A stretch of DNA of 64,000 nucleotides from AC-32 sp963821495 (GTDB lineage Bacteria > Actinomycetota > Thermoleophilia > Gaiellales > Gaiellaceae), in the NCBI GenBank assembly GCA_963821495.1, contig CAWGEA010000003.1, positions 1-64,000 on the forward strand, in the 5' to 3' direction. How positions within the stretch are numbered: position 1 is the first letter of the stretch; each line of letters opens with the position of its first letter. The position numbers were made by a program, and so were the translations under genes. Positions 9,096 to 18,223 of this stretch are shown piece after piece. A model generated the notes under the pieces. That model worked only from the letters and a program-made list of their open reading frames with translations. It did not search any database and was not told where the DNA came from.

Positions 9096-11263
9096 CGGCT
9101 CGGCACGAAGACGAACGACACCTGCGCGCCGAGCTGGCGCGTGTCCGGGCGGCCGAACTGCGACGGCGAAAACGTCGGCGAGATGTGCACCGCCACGGCG
9201 AATCGACCGCGCGGGGTCGCGAGCACGAACGTGCGCTTGCTGCCGCTGTGCACGGTCCAGCGAACCGTGCGCAGCGGCCGCGTCGAGCCCGCGCGACGAA
9301 GCGTGATCGCGACATGCCCTGGGACGTCGGGCCCGGTCCACAGCTCACGGGAGAGCCGGACGACCAGGCGCCCCGGCGGCGACTTGGCGTAGCGGCTGTA
9401 GCCGGCGTCCGCGCCCATCCAGCGATCGCCGTAGATGCCGGTCGTCGCGGCGGCCACACGCACCGGGCCGCGGGTACGGAAGAGCGCGAACGGCGGATGG
9501 AAGGCGACGATGCGGCCGTCGAGCCGGTACGAGAGGCTCGAGATCATGTACGGCGAGCGAAGCGGCTTCCCCGTCGTCTGGTCGACGACCTCGCCGTTCT
9601 GCGACGAGATCGCAACCGGAATCTCCACTCCGCCGGCCGGCTCGAAGATCCCGAGGTTGTACGTCGGGCCGATCTGCCGGTTCCAGAACTCCTGCTGCCA
9701 GAGGCTCTGCGCCTCAGGCCACGGGTCGCCTGTCGTCCCGAGCAGGAAACCCGCTTCGCTGCCGGGCGCGAGGGCGCGGTCGACCCAGCTCGCGCTCGCG
9801 CCACTCCCCGCCAGACCGCGAACGCTGCGCGAGTAGTCGCGCAGCGCTCCGGTCACCGCATAGGTCGAGAGAACGAGGAAGACGGCCACGGCCCCGGGCA
9901 GGACGAGCGACGGGAGCCATCGTCGCGGCCAGAGGACGAACAGCGCTCCCGCGGCGACGCCGCCCGCGACCAGCAGCCGGTGCGTCCAGAGCGCGCCGTG
10001 CACGAAGTGGGCCAGCCGCAGGAACGGGATCAGTCCGAGGGTGTCGGAGTAGATCGAGACATTGAGCAGGGTTCCGAGCGGCAGCGCCAGGAAGAGGAGC
10101 GGCGCCACGACCGCCACCGCGACCGTCAGGAGGCGCGGGCGCGGCAGGCCGCGGTCGAGCCAGAGGACGAGCGCCAGGAAGAGGAGCGGCGCGACGAAGA
10201 ACATGTAGCGCTCCTCGACGCGGATGGAGAAGCGCGAGGCGAACGCGGCGGCCTCGACGACGACCAGCGGCACGGCCGCCGTCGGCGACGGCGAGGAACG
10301 CCCGCTCGCGCCTCGTTGCGCGTCCCGCCGCGGCCGAGCGCGAGCAGCGAGCAGGAGCAGCAGCGCGCAGGACGGCAGTACCCCGACCGACGAGCGGCAG
10401 CTCCGCGAAGTGCAGCAGCACCCAGTGCCGAACGGGCCGCAACGAGTAGCCGCCGTGCGCGACCACCTCGTACGAGCCGAGCCCGCTCGAGAGCGTCCGG
10501 CCGCGGGCGAGCTCCCACAGGGCGTACAGCCGCCGCCGCCGACGAGCAGCGACGCAGCCGAGAACCAGTAGCGACGGAACTCGGCGAGCGCGAACCGGCA
10601 GCGGCTGCGCCCGCCGCTCGGCGCGCAGCTCGAACAGCACCTTGAGCAGGATCGCGAGCGGCAGCACCGCGAGCAGCACGAGCCCCTGGAAGCGCACGAA
10701 CGCGGCGAGCAGGATCGCGCGCGAAGGCAAGCGACTGCCGCAGGATCGTCGGCCGCTCGAGCGCCGACGCCAGCGCGAACGCAGCCAGCACGAACGCCGG
10801 CAGGAAGGCGTTCTCCGTCATCAGCATCCCCGTGTAGGCGAGCGACGGGCATGAGCAGCATCAGCACGACGGCGATCAGCGCTGTAGAGTGGCGAGACGA
10901 GCCGTCGCGCCCAGAGGAACAGCGGGATCGCGGTCGCCGTCATCGAGCACGACGTTGATCGCCTTCGCGAGCCGCGTAGGTCGCCGACATCGAGTGCAGC
11001 CACCAGGCCGGGCGCGATCAGGGCCGGGTAGCCGACGCTGACGAGGTTCGCCTGCGCGCCGCGGATGAGGAGCTGTCCCGCGGAGGCGAGGCTCTTCGCG
11101 AGCTCGCGAGTAGGCGAGCTCGTCCGACATGATCCACGGCGTCGCGATCTAGACGCGTGAGCCAGAGCCGGACGACGAGCGAGAGCCACGAGCAGCCCGC
11201 ACACCGCGACGACGGCGGCGCGCTCCGGCGACCCGACCGCGCTGCGAAGCGCTCGCCGGCCAC
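9092..11263 (-). CDS. GT39-like multi-pass membrane glycosyltransferase, heavily frameshifted
   Basis: A large membrane protein (about 720 residues when stitched). Coherent pieces in different frames are: SAGQLLIRGAQANLVSVGYP and AIPLFLWARRLVSPLYSA near 11.1-10.9 kb, MLMTENAFLPAFVLAAFALA near 10.8 kb, FQGLVLLAVLPLAILLKVLF near 10.7 kb, then a clean frame from about 10.3 kb to the stop with RVEERYMFFVAPLLFLALVL and a soluble C-terminal region of about 210 residues. The hydrophobic pattern fits polyprenyl-phosphate-sugar-dependent mannosyl/arabinosyl-type transferases acting on the outer face. At least five indels are needed. GTG at 11263 is the best start. Confidence 0.6.
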
Positions 11264-11276
11264 GACGCAGGCCGCG

Positions 11277-12533
11277 TCAGCGAGCGCTCAACTGCCACGG
11301 CCGACCTCCCGAAGCTGGTCGGCGATCTCGCCCAGCGCCTCGCCGTCCGGGCGCGAGGCCGACGTCCGCGGCGGCCGTCGCGACAGCCGTGCGGACAGCG
11401 TCGCGAACCGCCTCGCCGCCCGCGGCCTCCTCGAGCGCCGCGGCGTATGCATCCGCCACCCGCCCGAGGTCGTGCTCGCGCTCCGCAAACGCCACGGGCC
11501 GCCGTCGCCCATCGACGCCCGCAGCCCGGGCTCGCGCCGCGAGCCGCTCGAGCGCCGCGGCGAGCGCCTCCACCTCGTCGCCGCCGACCGGCACCTTCAG
11601 CGCGACCTCCTCGGGCAGCTCGGAGAACCAGCCGATGTCGCTCACGACCTGCGGCTCGGCCGGCGGTCAGCGCGCGCAACGACGACGCCCGACGTCTCGC
11701 CCATCGTCGGGAAGCGCAGGCTGACGCAGATGTCCGCCGCGGCGAGCAGCGACCAGAGCCGGTCCTCCGGCACGTAGTCGAGGTGCAGCGACGTCCTCGC
11801 GGGAGCTCGAGCTCGAGCCCGGGCGCGATCGAGCCGACGAGCGAGCAGCAGCGCCTCGGGGACCCGCTCCCGCAGGAGCGCGAAGGCCTCGAGCAGCTGC
11901 GGGACGCGCTTCGCCGGGTTGAGGTGCCCGAAGCTCCCGACGATCAGCCGGCCCTCCGGCAGGCCGGCGTCGGGCAGCTCCGGCCGGCATCGGCCAGGCC
12001 GCGAGCGGGATCCGCCACACCGGCCCGGCGTAGCCGTGCTCGCGGACGCGGCGCTCGACGTAGCGCGGAGTGGACGATCACGCCGCGTCGCCGAGCGAGA
12101 GCACCTCGCCCGTCGAGCGGGAACTCGTGCGCCCGGCGCTCCCAGACCGGCGGCAGCAGCCCGTCGATCACGCCGTGGGCGAGCATCCGCCCGACCGCGC
12201 CGCGCCTCACGCTGCATCGCGTCCAGGTAGCCGTCGGTGTCGCCGCGACCGAGCGTCATGCCCGCGACGAGGTGGTGCAGGACGAAGTCGTGCAGGACGA
12301 CCACGCCCGGCCGCCGACGCAGCGCCTCGACGATCCACCAGTGGCGCTCCGGGTCGTTGCCGACGTGGTAGAGCGCGACGTCGGCGTCGAGCCGCGCGGC
12401 GGCGCCAGCGGCGGCCGCCGCGCCGCACGACGTCGACGTCGAGCCGCCGCTCGAGCTCCGGCAGCAGCAGCGCGCTGTAGTCGGCGACCCCGGAGCGCTC
12501 CGGCGGCAGCGGCGAGTAGTACGCGACCTTCAC
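11277..12533 (-). CDS. GT-B glycosyltransferase (GT4-like), heavily frameshifted
   Basis: Pieces of one glycosyltransferase in several frames. The N-terminus VKVAYYSPLPPERSGVADYS starts at the GTG 12533 and overlaps the upstream stop (GTGA). VVLHDFVLHHLVAGM follows near 12.3 kb, and the donor half carries GRLIVGSFGHLNPAKRVPQL near 11.9 kb and YVPEDRLWSLLAAADICVSL near 11.75 kb. The C-terminal EVALKVPVGGDEVEALAAAL is near 11.6 kb. Four or more indels are needed. About 400 residues once repaired, a normal length. Probably functional in the organism and damaged only in this sequence. Confidence 0.62.
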
Positions 12534-13563
12534 GCGAGCAGCCGCTCGATCACGTGGTCCCAGGAGAGCAGCTCGGCGACGCGGCGGCCGGCACGCCCCC
12601 AGTCGCGCGCGCTGTCGCGGTTCGCGTCGAGCCACGAGCAGCGCCTCGGCCAGCGACGCGGCCGCCGGCTCGCAGACGAGCCCGTTCGCACGGTCGCGGA
12701 CGACCTCGAGCGGCCCGCCGGCGTCCGTCGTCGTCACGACCGGCTTCTCGGAGAGGAACGCCTCGTACGGAACGAAGCCGAAGTCCTCGTCGACTGGCGC
12801 GTAGTAGACGGCGAGGCAGCGCGCGTAAAGGTCGGTCAGCTCGTCCGCGGAGACGCGGCCGGCGAAGACGGCGCGGCCGTCGAGGCCGTGCTGTCGCGCG
12901 AGCCCCTCGAGCCGCTCGCGGTCGGGGCCGTCACCCGCGATCACGCACGCGGAGCGACGGCCGGACGGCCAGCGCCTCCAGCAGCAGGTCGACCCGCTTG
13001 GCCCGGTCGAGCCGGCCGACCGAGAGGACGAAGTCGCCGTACTCGTCGCAGCGGTACGGCGAGCTCCTGCGGCGGGCAGCGGCAGCACCTCGGCGGTCAG
13101 GCCGATCGAGCGCTCGAGCCGACCGGCGACGTTCTGCCGAGGTCGCGAACAGCGACCGGGCCTCGCCGAGCGCGACGCCGGTCGAGGCGCTGGACCGCGC
13201 GGCGCAGCGCGCGCCCCTCGGGCGACTGGTCGAACTGGCCGAGGTCGGTGCCGTCGAGCTCGTACGCCTGGCGGAACTGGTGGAGCGAGCCAGACCACCT
13301 TGCGCGGATGCCGCACGGCGTACGACGGGAACTTCGTGGCGATCACGACGTCGATCGGCGCGACCGTCGGACTCCTCGAGGTCGAGCAGCCGCCAGAGGA
13401 AGGCCTGCGTCAGTACGCGCTCGCCCGGGTACCACTTGAACGGAACCGTCACGAGCTCGGCCTCGTGGCCGCGCTCGCGCAGCTCCGCGACCAGGCGCTC
13501 GCTGAGGATCTCGGCGCCTCCACGTATGAACGGCACCTGGGGCAGGCAGACGGCGATCCTCAT
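12530..13563 (-). CDS. GT-B glycosyltransferase (GT4 family), heavily frameshifted
   Basis: It begins MRIAVCLPQVPFIRGGAEIL at the ATG 13563, which overlaps the upstream methyltransferase stop by 4 bp. It continues through FVLSVGRLDRAKRVDLLLEA and, in another frame, VIAGDGPDRERLEGLARQHG, VSADELTDLYARCLAVYYAP and EDFGFVPYEAFLSEKPVVTT. The C-terminus WDHVIERLL ends at TGA 12530-12532 in yet another frame. The EX7E-like element is FGFVPYEAFLSEKP. At least three indels. The gene is one of a run of glycan genes on the minus strand from 14.7 to 9.1 kb, with successive 4-bp overlaps in the 14.7-12.5 kb part. Confidence 0.65.
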
Positions 13564-14738
13564 CTGCGGGCGACGACCGCGTAGTCGAGCGGCCCGAAGA
13601 GCAGCTCGTTCAGTCGCCGAACGTTCGCGCGCGATCGACGGGGTCGGGCGGCTCGACGAGGCGCTCCTCGGGCTCGTTCAGGTAGCGGATCTCGACGCCG
13701 TCGAATCCCGACTGGCGGGCCAGCAGCTCGAGCGTCTCGGGCACGAGCGGCTGAGCGTGCGTGAGGTCGGCGAAGTAGTTCCGCAGCGCGAGCGGCGAGA
13801 GCGGGTTGATCGTCTCGGCGACGAGGATCCCGCCCGGGCGCAGCTTGGCCGCCGCGAGCTCGAGCAGGCGGACGAGCGCCGGCGCGGGAAGGTGCTCGAC
13901 GAGCTGCGCCGCGAAGACCCCGCCGAGCGAGCCGTCCTCCAGGCCCTCGAGGTGCTCGACCGCGTCGTCGTGCGCCGACCTCGAGCCCCTCGCCGCGCGC
14001 GTAGGCGACCATGTCCGGGTCGAGGTCGACGCCGCGCGCCTCGACGCCGGCCTCGCGCAACAGCGCGAGGAACTCGCCGCGCCCGCAGCCGAGGTCGAGC
14101 ACCGGGGCAGCGTCGCGGAAGTCGTCGACGTAGGGTCGCTGGCGCTCCCGGATCGCCTCGGTCGAGCCGCGCATCCGGCTCTCGAACGCGAAGTAGTCCG
14201 GCACGCCCGCCGGTGCTGCCTGCGGCGCGGGTGCCGGGGCGGCCGCGGCGGCAGGACGCTCGCGCCGCTCCAGCCTCGTCAGGCGTTCCTCCAGCTCGAC
14301 GGCGAGCCGCGTCTGCCCGGCGACCGAGTCGACGCGGCGTTGCAGCCCCTCGAGCACCGACCCGATCCGCTCCTCCGTCGCCGCCTGCGCCGCGTCCCCG
14401 CGCTCCGAAACTGCGTCGACGAGACGAAGGACAGCCGCGTTGAAGCGCCGCTGGTCGGCCGCGAGCGGCTCGACGTACCAGCGCATGAGCTTGCGCAGCG
14501 TCGCCTTCACGGGCGTCAGCGTGAGCCCGCGCAGCCGCCCCCACGGTCCCGGCCGCGAAAGGAACGGCCGTTCGGCGCTCACCGCCCAGAGCGCCTCGGC
14601 CTCGCGCCTGCGAAGCTGGAACCGGTCGGCGCGGGCAGTCTCGGCCAGGTCGCTGTCCCCCCGCTCGACCTCGTCGCGCAGCCGCGCGAGTATCGCCTCG
14701 AACTCAGCCTCCTGGACGTTCAGGCTGTTCTCCGGCAC
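13560..14738 (-). CDS. SAM methyltransferase with N-terminal coiled coil (glycan capping type), frameshifted
   Basis: From the GTG at 14738 (VPENSLNVQEAEFEAILARL) the first about 190 residues are helical and coiled-coil-like. A Pro/Ala linker follows, then a class I methyltransferase domain with PVLDLGCGRGEFLALLREAG and GVDLDPDMV. Near 13985 the frame slips by one base; the next stretch reads PLVPETLELLARQSGFDGVE, and near 13625 a CG dinucleotide expansion returns it to RLNELLFGPLDYAVVARR. Coiled-coil methyltransferases of this layout cap O-polysaccharides in ABC-exporter systems, which would suit the Wzt-like ATPase at 21-1238. That link is inference. Confidence 0.7.
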   Translation of the reverse strand: MPENSLNVQEAEFEAILARLRDEVERGDSDLAETARADRFQLRRREAEALWAVSAERPFLSRPGPWGRLRGLTLTPVKATLRKLMRWYVEPLAADQRRFNAAVLRLVDAVSERGDAAQAATEERIGSVLEGLQRRVDSVAGQTRLAVELEERLTRLERRERPAAAAAPAPAPQAAPAGVPDYFAFESRMRGSTEAIRERQRPYVDDFRDAAPVLDLGCGRGEFLALLREAGVEARGVDLDPDMVAYARGEGLEVGARRRGRAPRGPGGRLARRGLRGAARRAPSRAGARPPARARGGQAAPGRDPRRRDDQPALAARAAELLRRPHARSAARARDARAAGPPVGIRRRRDPLPERARGAPRRAARPRRSRANVRRLNELLFGPLDYAVVARR

Positions 14739-14744
14739 GTCGCA

Positions 14745-14750
14745 ATTGTA
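14745..14750 (-). promoter_or_regulatory. -10 element TACAAT for a leaderless transcript
   Basis: On the minus strand TACAAT ends 6 nt before the GTG at 14738, placing the transcription start on the start codon. It lies in the 37-bp gap after the DUF2304 gene and supports 14738 rather than 14801 as the methyltransferase start. Confidence 0.5.
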
Positions 14751-14775
14751 GGCACCGTGTGCCGGCGGCCCCGTG

Positions 14776-15135
14776 TCAGTCCGGCTTCTCCTCGGCGTCA
14801 CGGAGCCGGTTCTCGAGCAGGGCCAACCGCTGCGCCAGCGCGAGGTTCTGCTCCGACAGGCGCGAGACCACGGTCGAGTAGTGGAGCAGCACGAGCAGGA
14901 TGAACAGCGCGGCCAGGACGAACAGCGCGGACGGCGGGTAGGCGATGCCGACGAGGTCGGACGCCTTCCCGAGCAAGCTCCGCCAGACCGCCAGGACGAA
15001 GATGACCAACCCGGTCAGCAGCCACAGCAGCGCGTAGCGCTCCTGCAGCCGCCGGCTGCGGATCAGCTCGAAGATCACCGCGAGCAGGATGATGGCGGCG
15101 ACCGCAGCGGCGAGCGAGACTCGGAACGGCGTCAT
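14776..15135 (-). CDS. DUF2304 small membrane protein
   Basis: A 119-residue protein with three hydrophobic segments (about residues 5-22, 34-50, 68-88), the interior ERYALLWLLTGLVIFVLAVW typical of DUF2304, and a charged C-terminal coiled-coil-like tail. It overlaps the preceding DPM-like glycosyltransferase by 4 bp. DUF2304 genes commonly follow such polyprenyl-phosphate glycosyltransferases, so it probably acts as a membrane partner of that enzyme. No catalytic motif is visible. Confidence 0.85.
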   Translation of the reverse strand: MTPFRVSLAAAVAAIILLAVIFELIRSRRLQERYALLWLLTGLVIFVLAVWRSLLGKASDLVGIAYPPSALFVLAALFILLVLLHYSTVVSRLSEQNLALAQRLALLENRLRDAEEKPD

Positions 15136-15900
15136 GACTCCTCCTGAGGGCTCGGATAGCGCCGGAACAACCCGATGAAGAGGGCGAGCAGGACCTTGAT
15201 CATGTAGTAGGTGGCGCGCAGCGCGGTGATCGACGAGTTCCCGGTCTCCCGCACACGCATCTGCACGGGAACCTCCAGCATCCGGAGCCCGTGCCGCGAC
15301 ACCAGCACGATCGACTCCACCTCCGGGTAGTCGTGCGGATAGTCCGCCGCGAACAGGCGCAGGGCCTCGCGGTTGACCGCGCGGAAGCCCGAGGTCGTGT
15401 CGCTCACGCGCTGCCTGACGAGCAGCGAGACGACCGCGGCGAACAGGTGGATGCCGACGCGCCGCAGCCGCGTGCCGCGGTAGCCGCCGCCCTCGACGAA
15501 GCGTGTCCCGACGACGAGGTCGGCCGCGTCCCTCGAGGATCGGCCGCACGACCTGGTCGATCTCGCGGGGGTCGTGCTGGCCGTCGGCGTCGACCTGGAT
15601 CGCGAGCTCGAACCCGTGCTCGAGCGCGTACTGGTAGCCGGTCTGGACGGCGCCGCCGATGCCGACGTTGAACGGCAGGTTGACCACGGCCACGCCCGCC
15701 GCCGCGGCCACGCGAGCGGTTCCGTCGGTGGAGCCGTCGTTGACGACCACGACCTCGAGCTCCGGCTCGGCGGCGTGGATCTCCGCGAGCACCGCGCCGA
15801 GCGATCCTTCCTCGTTGAAGGCGGGCACGATCGCGATCGAGCGCAGCTTTCGCGGCGCCTGTGGCGACCGCGCCGCCGGAGCGGTTGCCTGCTGGCCCAT
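15132..15900 (-). CDS. GT2 polyprenyl-phosphate sugar synthase (DPM1-like), one frameshift
   Basis: A GT-A transferase of about 255 residues likely making a polyprenyl-phosphate sugar for outer-face transferases. It shows IAIVPAFNEEGSLGAVLAEI, VVNDGSTDGT, FNVGIGGAVQTGYQYALEHG and the DXD motif in QVDADGQHDP. After a one-base shift near 15535 it continues VVGTRFVEGGGYRG, SDTTSGFRAVNREALRLFA and ends in a hydrophobic segment. ATG 15900 has a TAGTCT box 6 nt upstream. It overlaps the DUF2304 gene by 4 bp. Confidence 0.8.
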
Positions 15901-15906
15901 CCCGGC

Positions 15907-15912
15907 AGACTA
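15907..15912 (-). promoter_or_regulatory. -10 element TAGTCT for a leaderless transcript
   Basis: TAGTCT on the minus strand ends exactly 6 nt before the ATG at 15900, with no Shine-Dalgarno sequence between. It sits in the 65-bp divergent gap with the CmcI-like gene. Confidence 0.5.
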
Positions 15913-15965
15913 TCCGGCTCGATACCCTTGCCCCCCTTCCTGAACGTGGCGGGCGAGTCCTCGAC

Positions 15966-16667
15966 ATGACCATCCTCCCGCGCCGAGTCGGCGCTCCTCT
16001 GGAACGTGCGAGAGGCCTGGCACTGAGGCCGTTTCAGGGCCGGCTCGAGGCCGGAACCGTCTGGGCGTTCCACCGCCTCTACTACAACTCTGCCTCGAGG
16101 ACGTGGTCCGACACCTACTGGCTCGGGACCCAGACGCAGAAGTGCCCCCTGGACCTGTGGATCTACCAGGAGATCCTGCACGAGCTGCGGCCTGCCGCGA
16201 TCGTCGAGACCGGGACGGCGAGCGGAGGCAGCGCGCTCTACCTGGCCTCGATCTGCGACCTCCTCGGACAGGGCGAGATCATGACGGTCGACATCGTCGA
16301 GCGGGAACGGCCGAGCCATCTCCGCGTGACGTATCTCAGCGGGTCGTCGACCGCGGAGGACGTCGTTGCCCGCATACGGGAGTTCGTCGGCGAGCGGGCT
16401 CCCGTGCTCGTCATCCTCGACTCCGACCACGCGTACGCGCACGTGCTCGAGGAGCTGCGGCTCTACGCACCGCTCGTTACCTCCGGCAGCTACCTCGTCG
16501 TCGAGGACACGAACGTCAACGGCCACCCGGTCGACCCGGACCACGGTCCGGGGCCGATGGAGGCAGTGCGCGACTTCCTGCGCGAGTCCGACGAGTTCGC
16601 GGTCGACGAGTCGCGCGAGAAGTTCCTGCTGACCTTCAACCCACGAGGCTTCCTGCGCAGGCGATGA
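15966..16667 (+). CDS. CmcI-like class I methyltransferase (cephalosporin hydroxylase family)
   Basis: A 233-residue protein of the CmcI family, SAM-binding enzymes that in glycan clusters usually methylate sugars. The N-terminus contains WSDTYWLGTQTQKCPLDLWI, the cofactor loop is IVETGTASGGSALYLASICD, MTVDIV follows, and the acidic metal-like motif is VILDSDHAYAHVLEELRLYA. The C-terminus has YLVVEDTNVNGHPVDPDHGP. The ATG at 15966 is the only good start in the frame. The stop overlaps the next GT2 gene by 4 bp. The family name refers to a founding member; hydroxylase activity is not implied. Confidence 0.82.
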   Translation: MTILPRRVGAPLERARGLALRPFQGRLEAGTVWAFHRLYYNSASRTWSDTYWLGTQTQKCPLDLWIYQEILHELRPAAIVETGTASGGSALYLASICDLLGQGEIMTVDIVERERPSHLRVTYLSGSSTAEDVVARIREFVGERAPVLVILDSDHAYAHVLEELRLYAPLVTSGSYLVVEDTNVNGHPVDPDHGPGPMEAVRDFLRESDEFAVDESREKFLLTFNPRGFLRRR

Positions 16668-17590
16668 GCGAGCCGCGCGTGAGCGTGCTGATGGCGGCGC
16701 GAAACCACGAAGGGTTCGCAGCGGACGCCGTCGCGAGCATCCTCGAGCAGGACTACGAGCGGCTCGAGCTGATCGCCATCGACGACGCGTCCGACGACGC
16801 GACGGCCGACGTGCTCGAGCAGGTCGCGGCGGAGGCGCCGGCCGGCCGGATGCGGTTTCTCCGCCACGAGCGGCGCCGGGGAATCGCCGAGACCCGCGCG
16901 CACGCGCTGTGGCTCGCCCGGGGCGAGCTGATCGGCGTCCTCGACAGCGACGACCTCTGGCTGCCGGGCAAGCTCGCGCCACAGGTCGACCTGCTCGACG
17001 ACGAGCCGGACGCCGGGCTCGCGCACGCCGAGTTCGAGGCGTTCGAGAGCGAGAGCGGAGCGCCTGTCCGGTGGGAGCGCGAGTGGGACGAAGGTGCAGA
17101 TCAGCTCGTCGAGCTCGTCCGCGTCGGCTGTTTCATCATGACCGGCACCGTGCTGATCCGCCGCGCGGCGATCGATACCCGCAGCCTCGGCTTCGTCAAC
17201 CCGGGATACGCCTCGTACGACGACTACCTGCTCTACCTGACGATCGCCCTCGACTGGCGGCTGGCACACGAGGACCGAGTCGTCATGCGCTACCGGCGCC
17301 ACGCGGGGAACCTGACGAACGTGCTCTTCGCCCAGAACCTCGCGCGCGCCCGGGCGAACCTGCTGGAGCAGTTCGTGCGCCGTTTCCCGGAGGCGCGCCC
17401 TCGCCTCGGACGGGAGCTCCGCCGCACCCTGGCGCTCCAGCTGATGGCCGCCGCCGCTCACGAGCGCAGCAAGAGCAACCTTCGCGCGGCCCGCTGGACC
17501 CTGGAGGCATTCCGCCAGGAGCCTGCCGTCGCGGCCCGCGCGGCCAGCGGCCTCGTGCGCGAGAAGCTGGCGTCGGGGAGCCGGCCGTAG
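16664..17590 (+). CDS. GT2 glycosyltransferase
   Basis: A 308-residue inverting GT-A glycosyltransferase. It has VSVLMAARNHEGFAADAVAS, LIAIDDASDDATADVLE, the DXD-like GVLDSDDLWLPGKLAPQVDL, and the acceptor-side stretch YASYDDYLLYLTIALDW. The frame is intact. ATG 16664 overlaps the previous stop (ATGA). The last 60 residues are Arg/Ala-rich helices without recognisable function. Likely adds one sugar to the membrane-linked glycan. Confidence 0.87.
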   Translation: MSEPRVSVLMAARNHEGFAADAVASILEQDYERLELIAIDDASDDATADVLEQVAAEAPAGRMRFLRHERRRGIAETRAHALWLARGELIGVLDSDDLWLPGKLAPQVDLLDDEPDAGLAHAEFEAFESESGAPVRWEREWDEGADQLVELVRVGCFIMTGTVLIRRAAIDTRSLGFVNPGYASYDDYLLYLTIALDWRLAHEDRVVMRYRRHAGNLTNVLFAQNLARARANLLEQFVRRFPEARPRLGRELRRTLALQLMAAAAHERSKSNLRAARWTLEAFRQEPAVAARAASGLVREKLASGSRP

Positions 17591-18192
17591 CGAAGATCGA
17601 GGACCGGGTCGGGCTCGCCGGCAAGAGCAACCTGAAGCTCGACTTCGGCTGCGGCCAGACCAAGCGCGGACCGGACTGGGTCGGCGTGGACGTGCTCGAC
17701 ACCCCCGCCGTGGACGTCGTGGGCGACGTGTTCGACGTCCTGCACGCGCTCGACGACGGCTCCGTGGCCGAGGTCTACTCGTCACACCTGTTCGAGCACA
17801 TCGACGACCTCGCTGCGCTGGTGACGGAGCTGGAACGCGTGCTCGCGACCGGGGGGCGGCTCCACGTCGTCGTGCCCCACTTCTCGAACGCGTACTTCTA
17901 CTCCGACCCGACGCACCGGCGGCCGTTCGGGCTCTACACGTTCTCGTACTTCGCCGAGGATCGGCTGCTCGCCCGACGGGTGCCGACCTATGCGCACGTC
18001 CCGCGGCTGCGGCTCGAGTCCGTTCGCCTCAACTTCCGCTCGGCGAGCGAGTTCCGTGGCCGCTACCGGGTCAAGGCCGCGCTCGGGCGGATCGTCAACT
18101 CCTCGGTCTGGCTGCAGGAGTTCTACGAGGAGAACCTGGTCGGGATCCTGCCCTGCTACGAGCTCGAGTTCGAGCTGGTGAAGGTCTCGTGA
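17587..18192 (+). CDS. Small SAM-dependent methyltransferase, start codon unclear
   Basis: About 200 residues related to class I methyltransferases found in sugar clusters: LKLDFGCGQTKRGPDWVGVD, VYSSHLFEHIDDL (the HxFEH motif), LATGGRLHVVVPHFSNAYFY and SDPTHRRPFGLYTFSY. It is in a different frame from the preceding GT2 and begins just at its stop codon. No ATG, GTG or TTG occurs in this frame between the upstream region and the SAM motif; the codon overlapping the previous TAG is GTA. Either a non-standard start is used or the base call is wrong. Confidence 0.75.
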   Translation, partial: VAKIEDRVGLAGKSNLKLDFGCGQTKRGPDWVGVDVLDTPAVDVVGDVFDVLHALDDGSVAEVYSSHLFEHIDDLAALVTELERVLATGGRLHVVVPHFSNAYFYSDPTHRRPFGLYTFSYFAEDRLLARRVPTYAHVPRLRLESVRLNFRSASEFRGRYRVKAALGRIVNSSVWLQEFYEENLVGILPCYELEFELVKVS

Positions 18193-18196
18193 GGCG

Positions 18197-18202
18197 TAGC
18201 CT
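18197..18202 (+). promoter_or_regulatory. -10 element TAGCCT
   Basis: TAGCCT ends 6 nt before a GTG at 18209, which is itself 15 nt before the ATG at 18224. A transcript starting at 18209 would carry a short leader with GGAGG, or would be leaderless from the GTG. The identical hexamer and spacing occur before the gene at 48928. Confidence 0.45.
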
Positions 18203-18223
18203 GCGCGTGTGCCGGAGGCAGGG

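Noticed and set aside
9700..14000. A degenerate pseudogene graveyard or recently inactivated cluster
   Set aside because: There are no large deletions or nonsense substitutions that I can separate from indels; the shifts look like base insertions found across the window, so sequence error is simpler.
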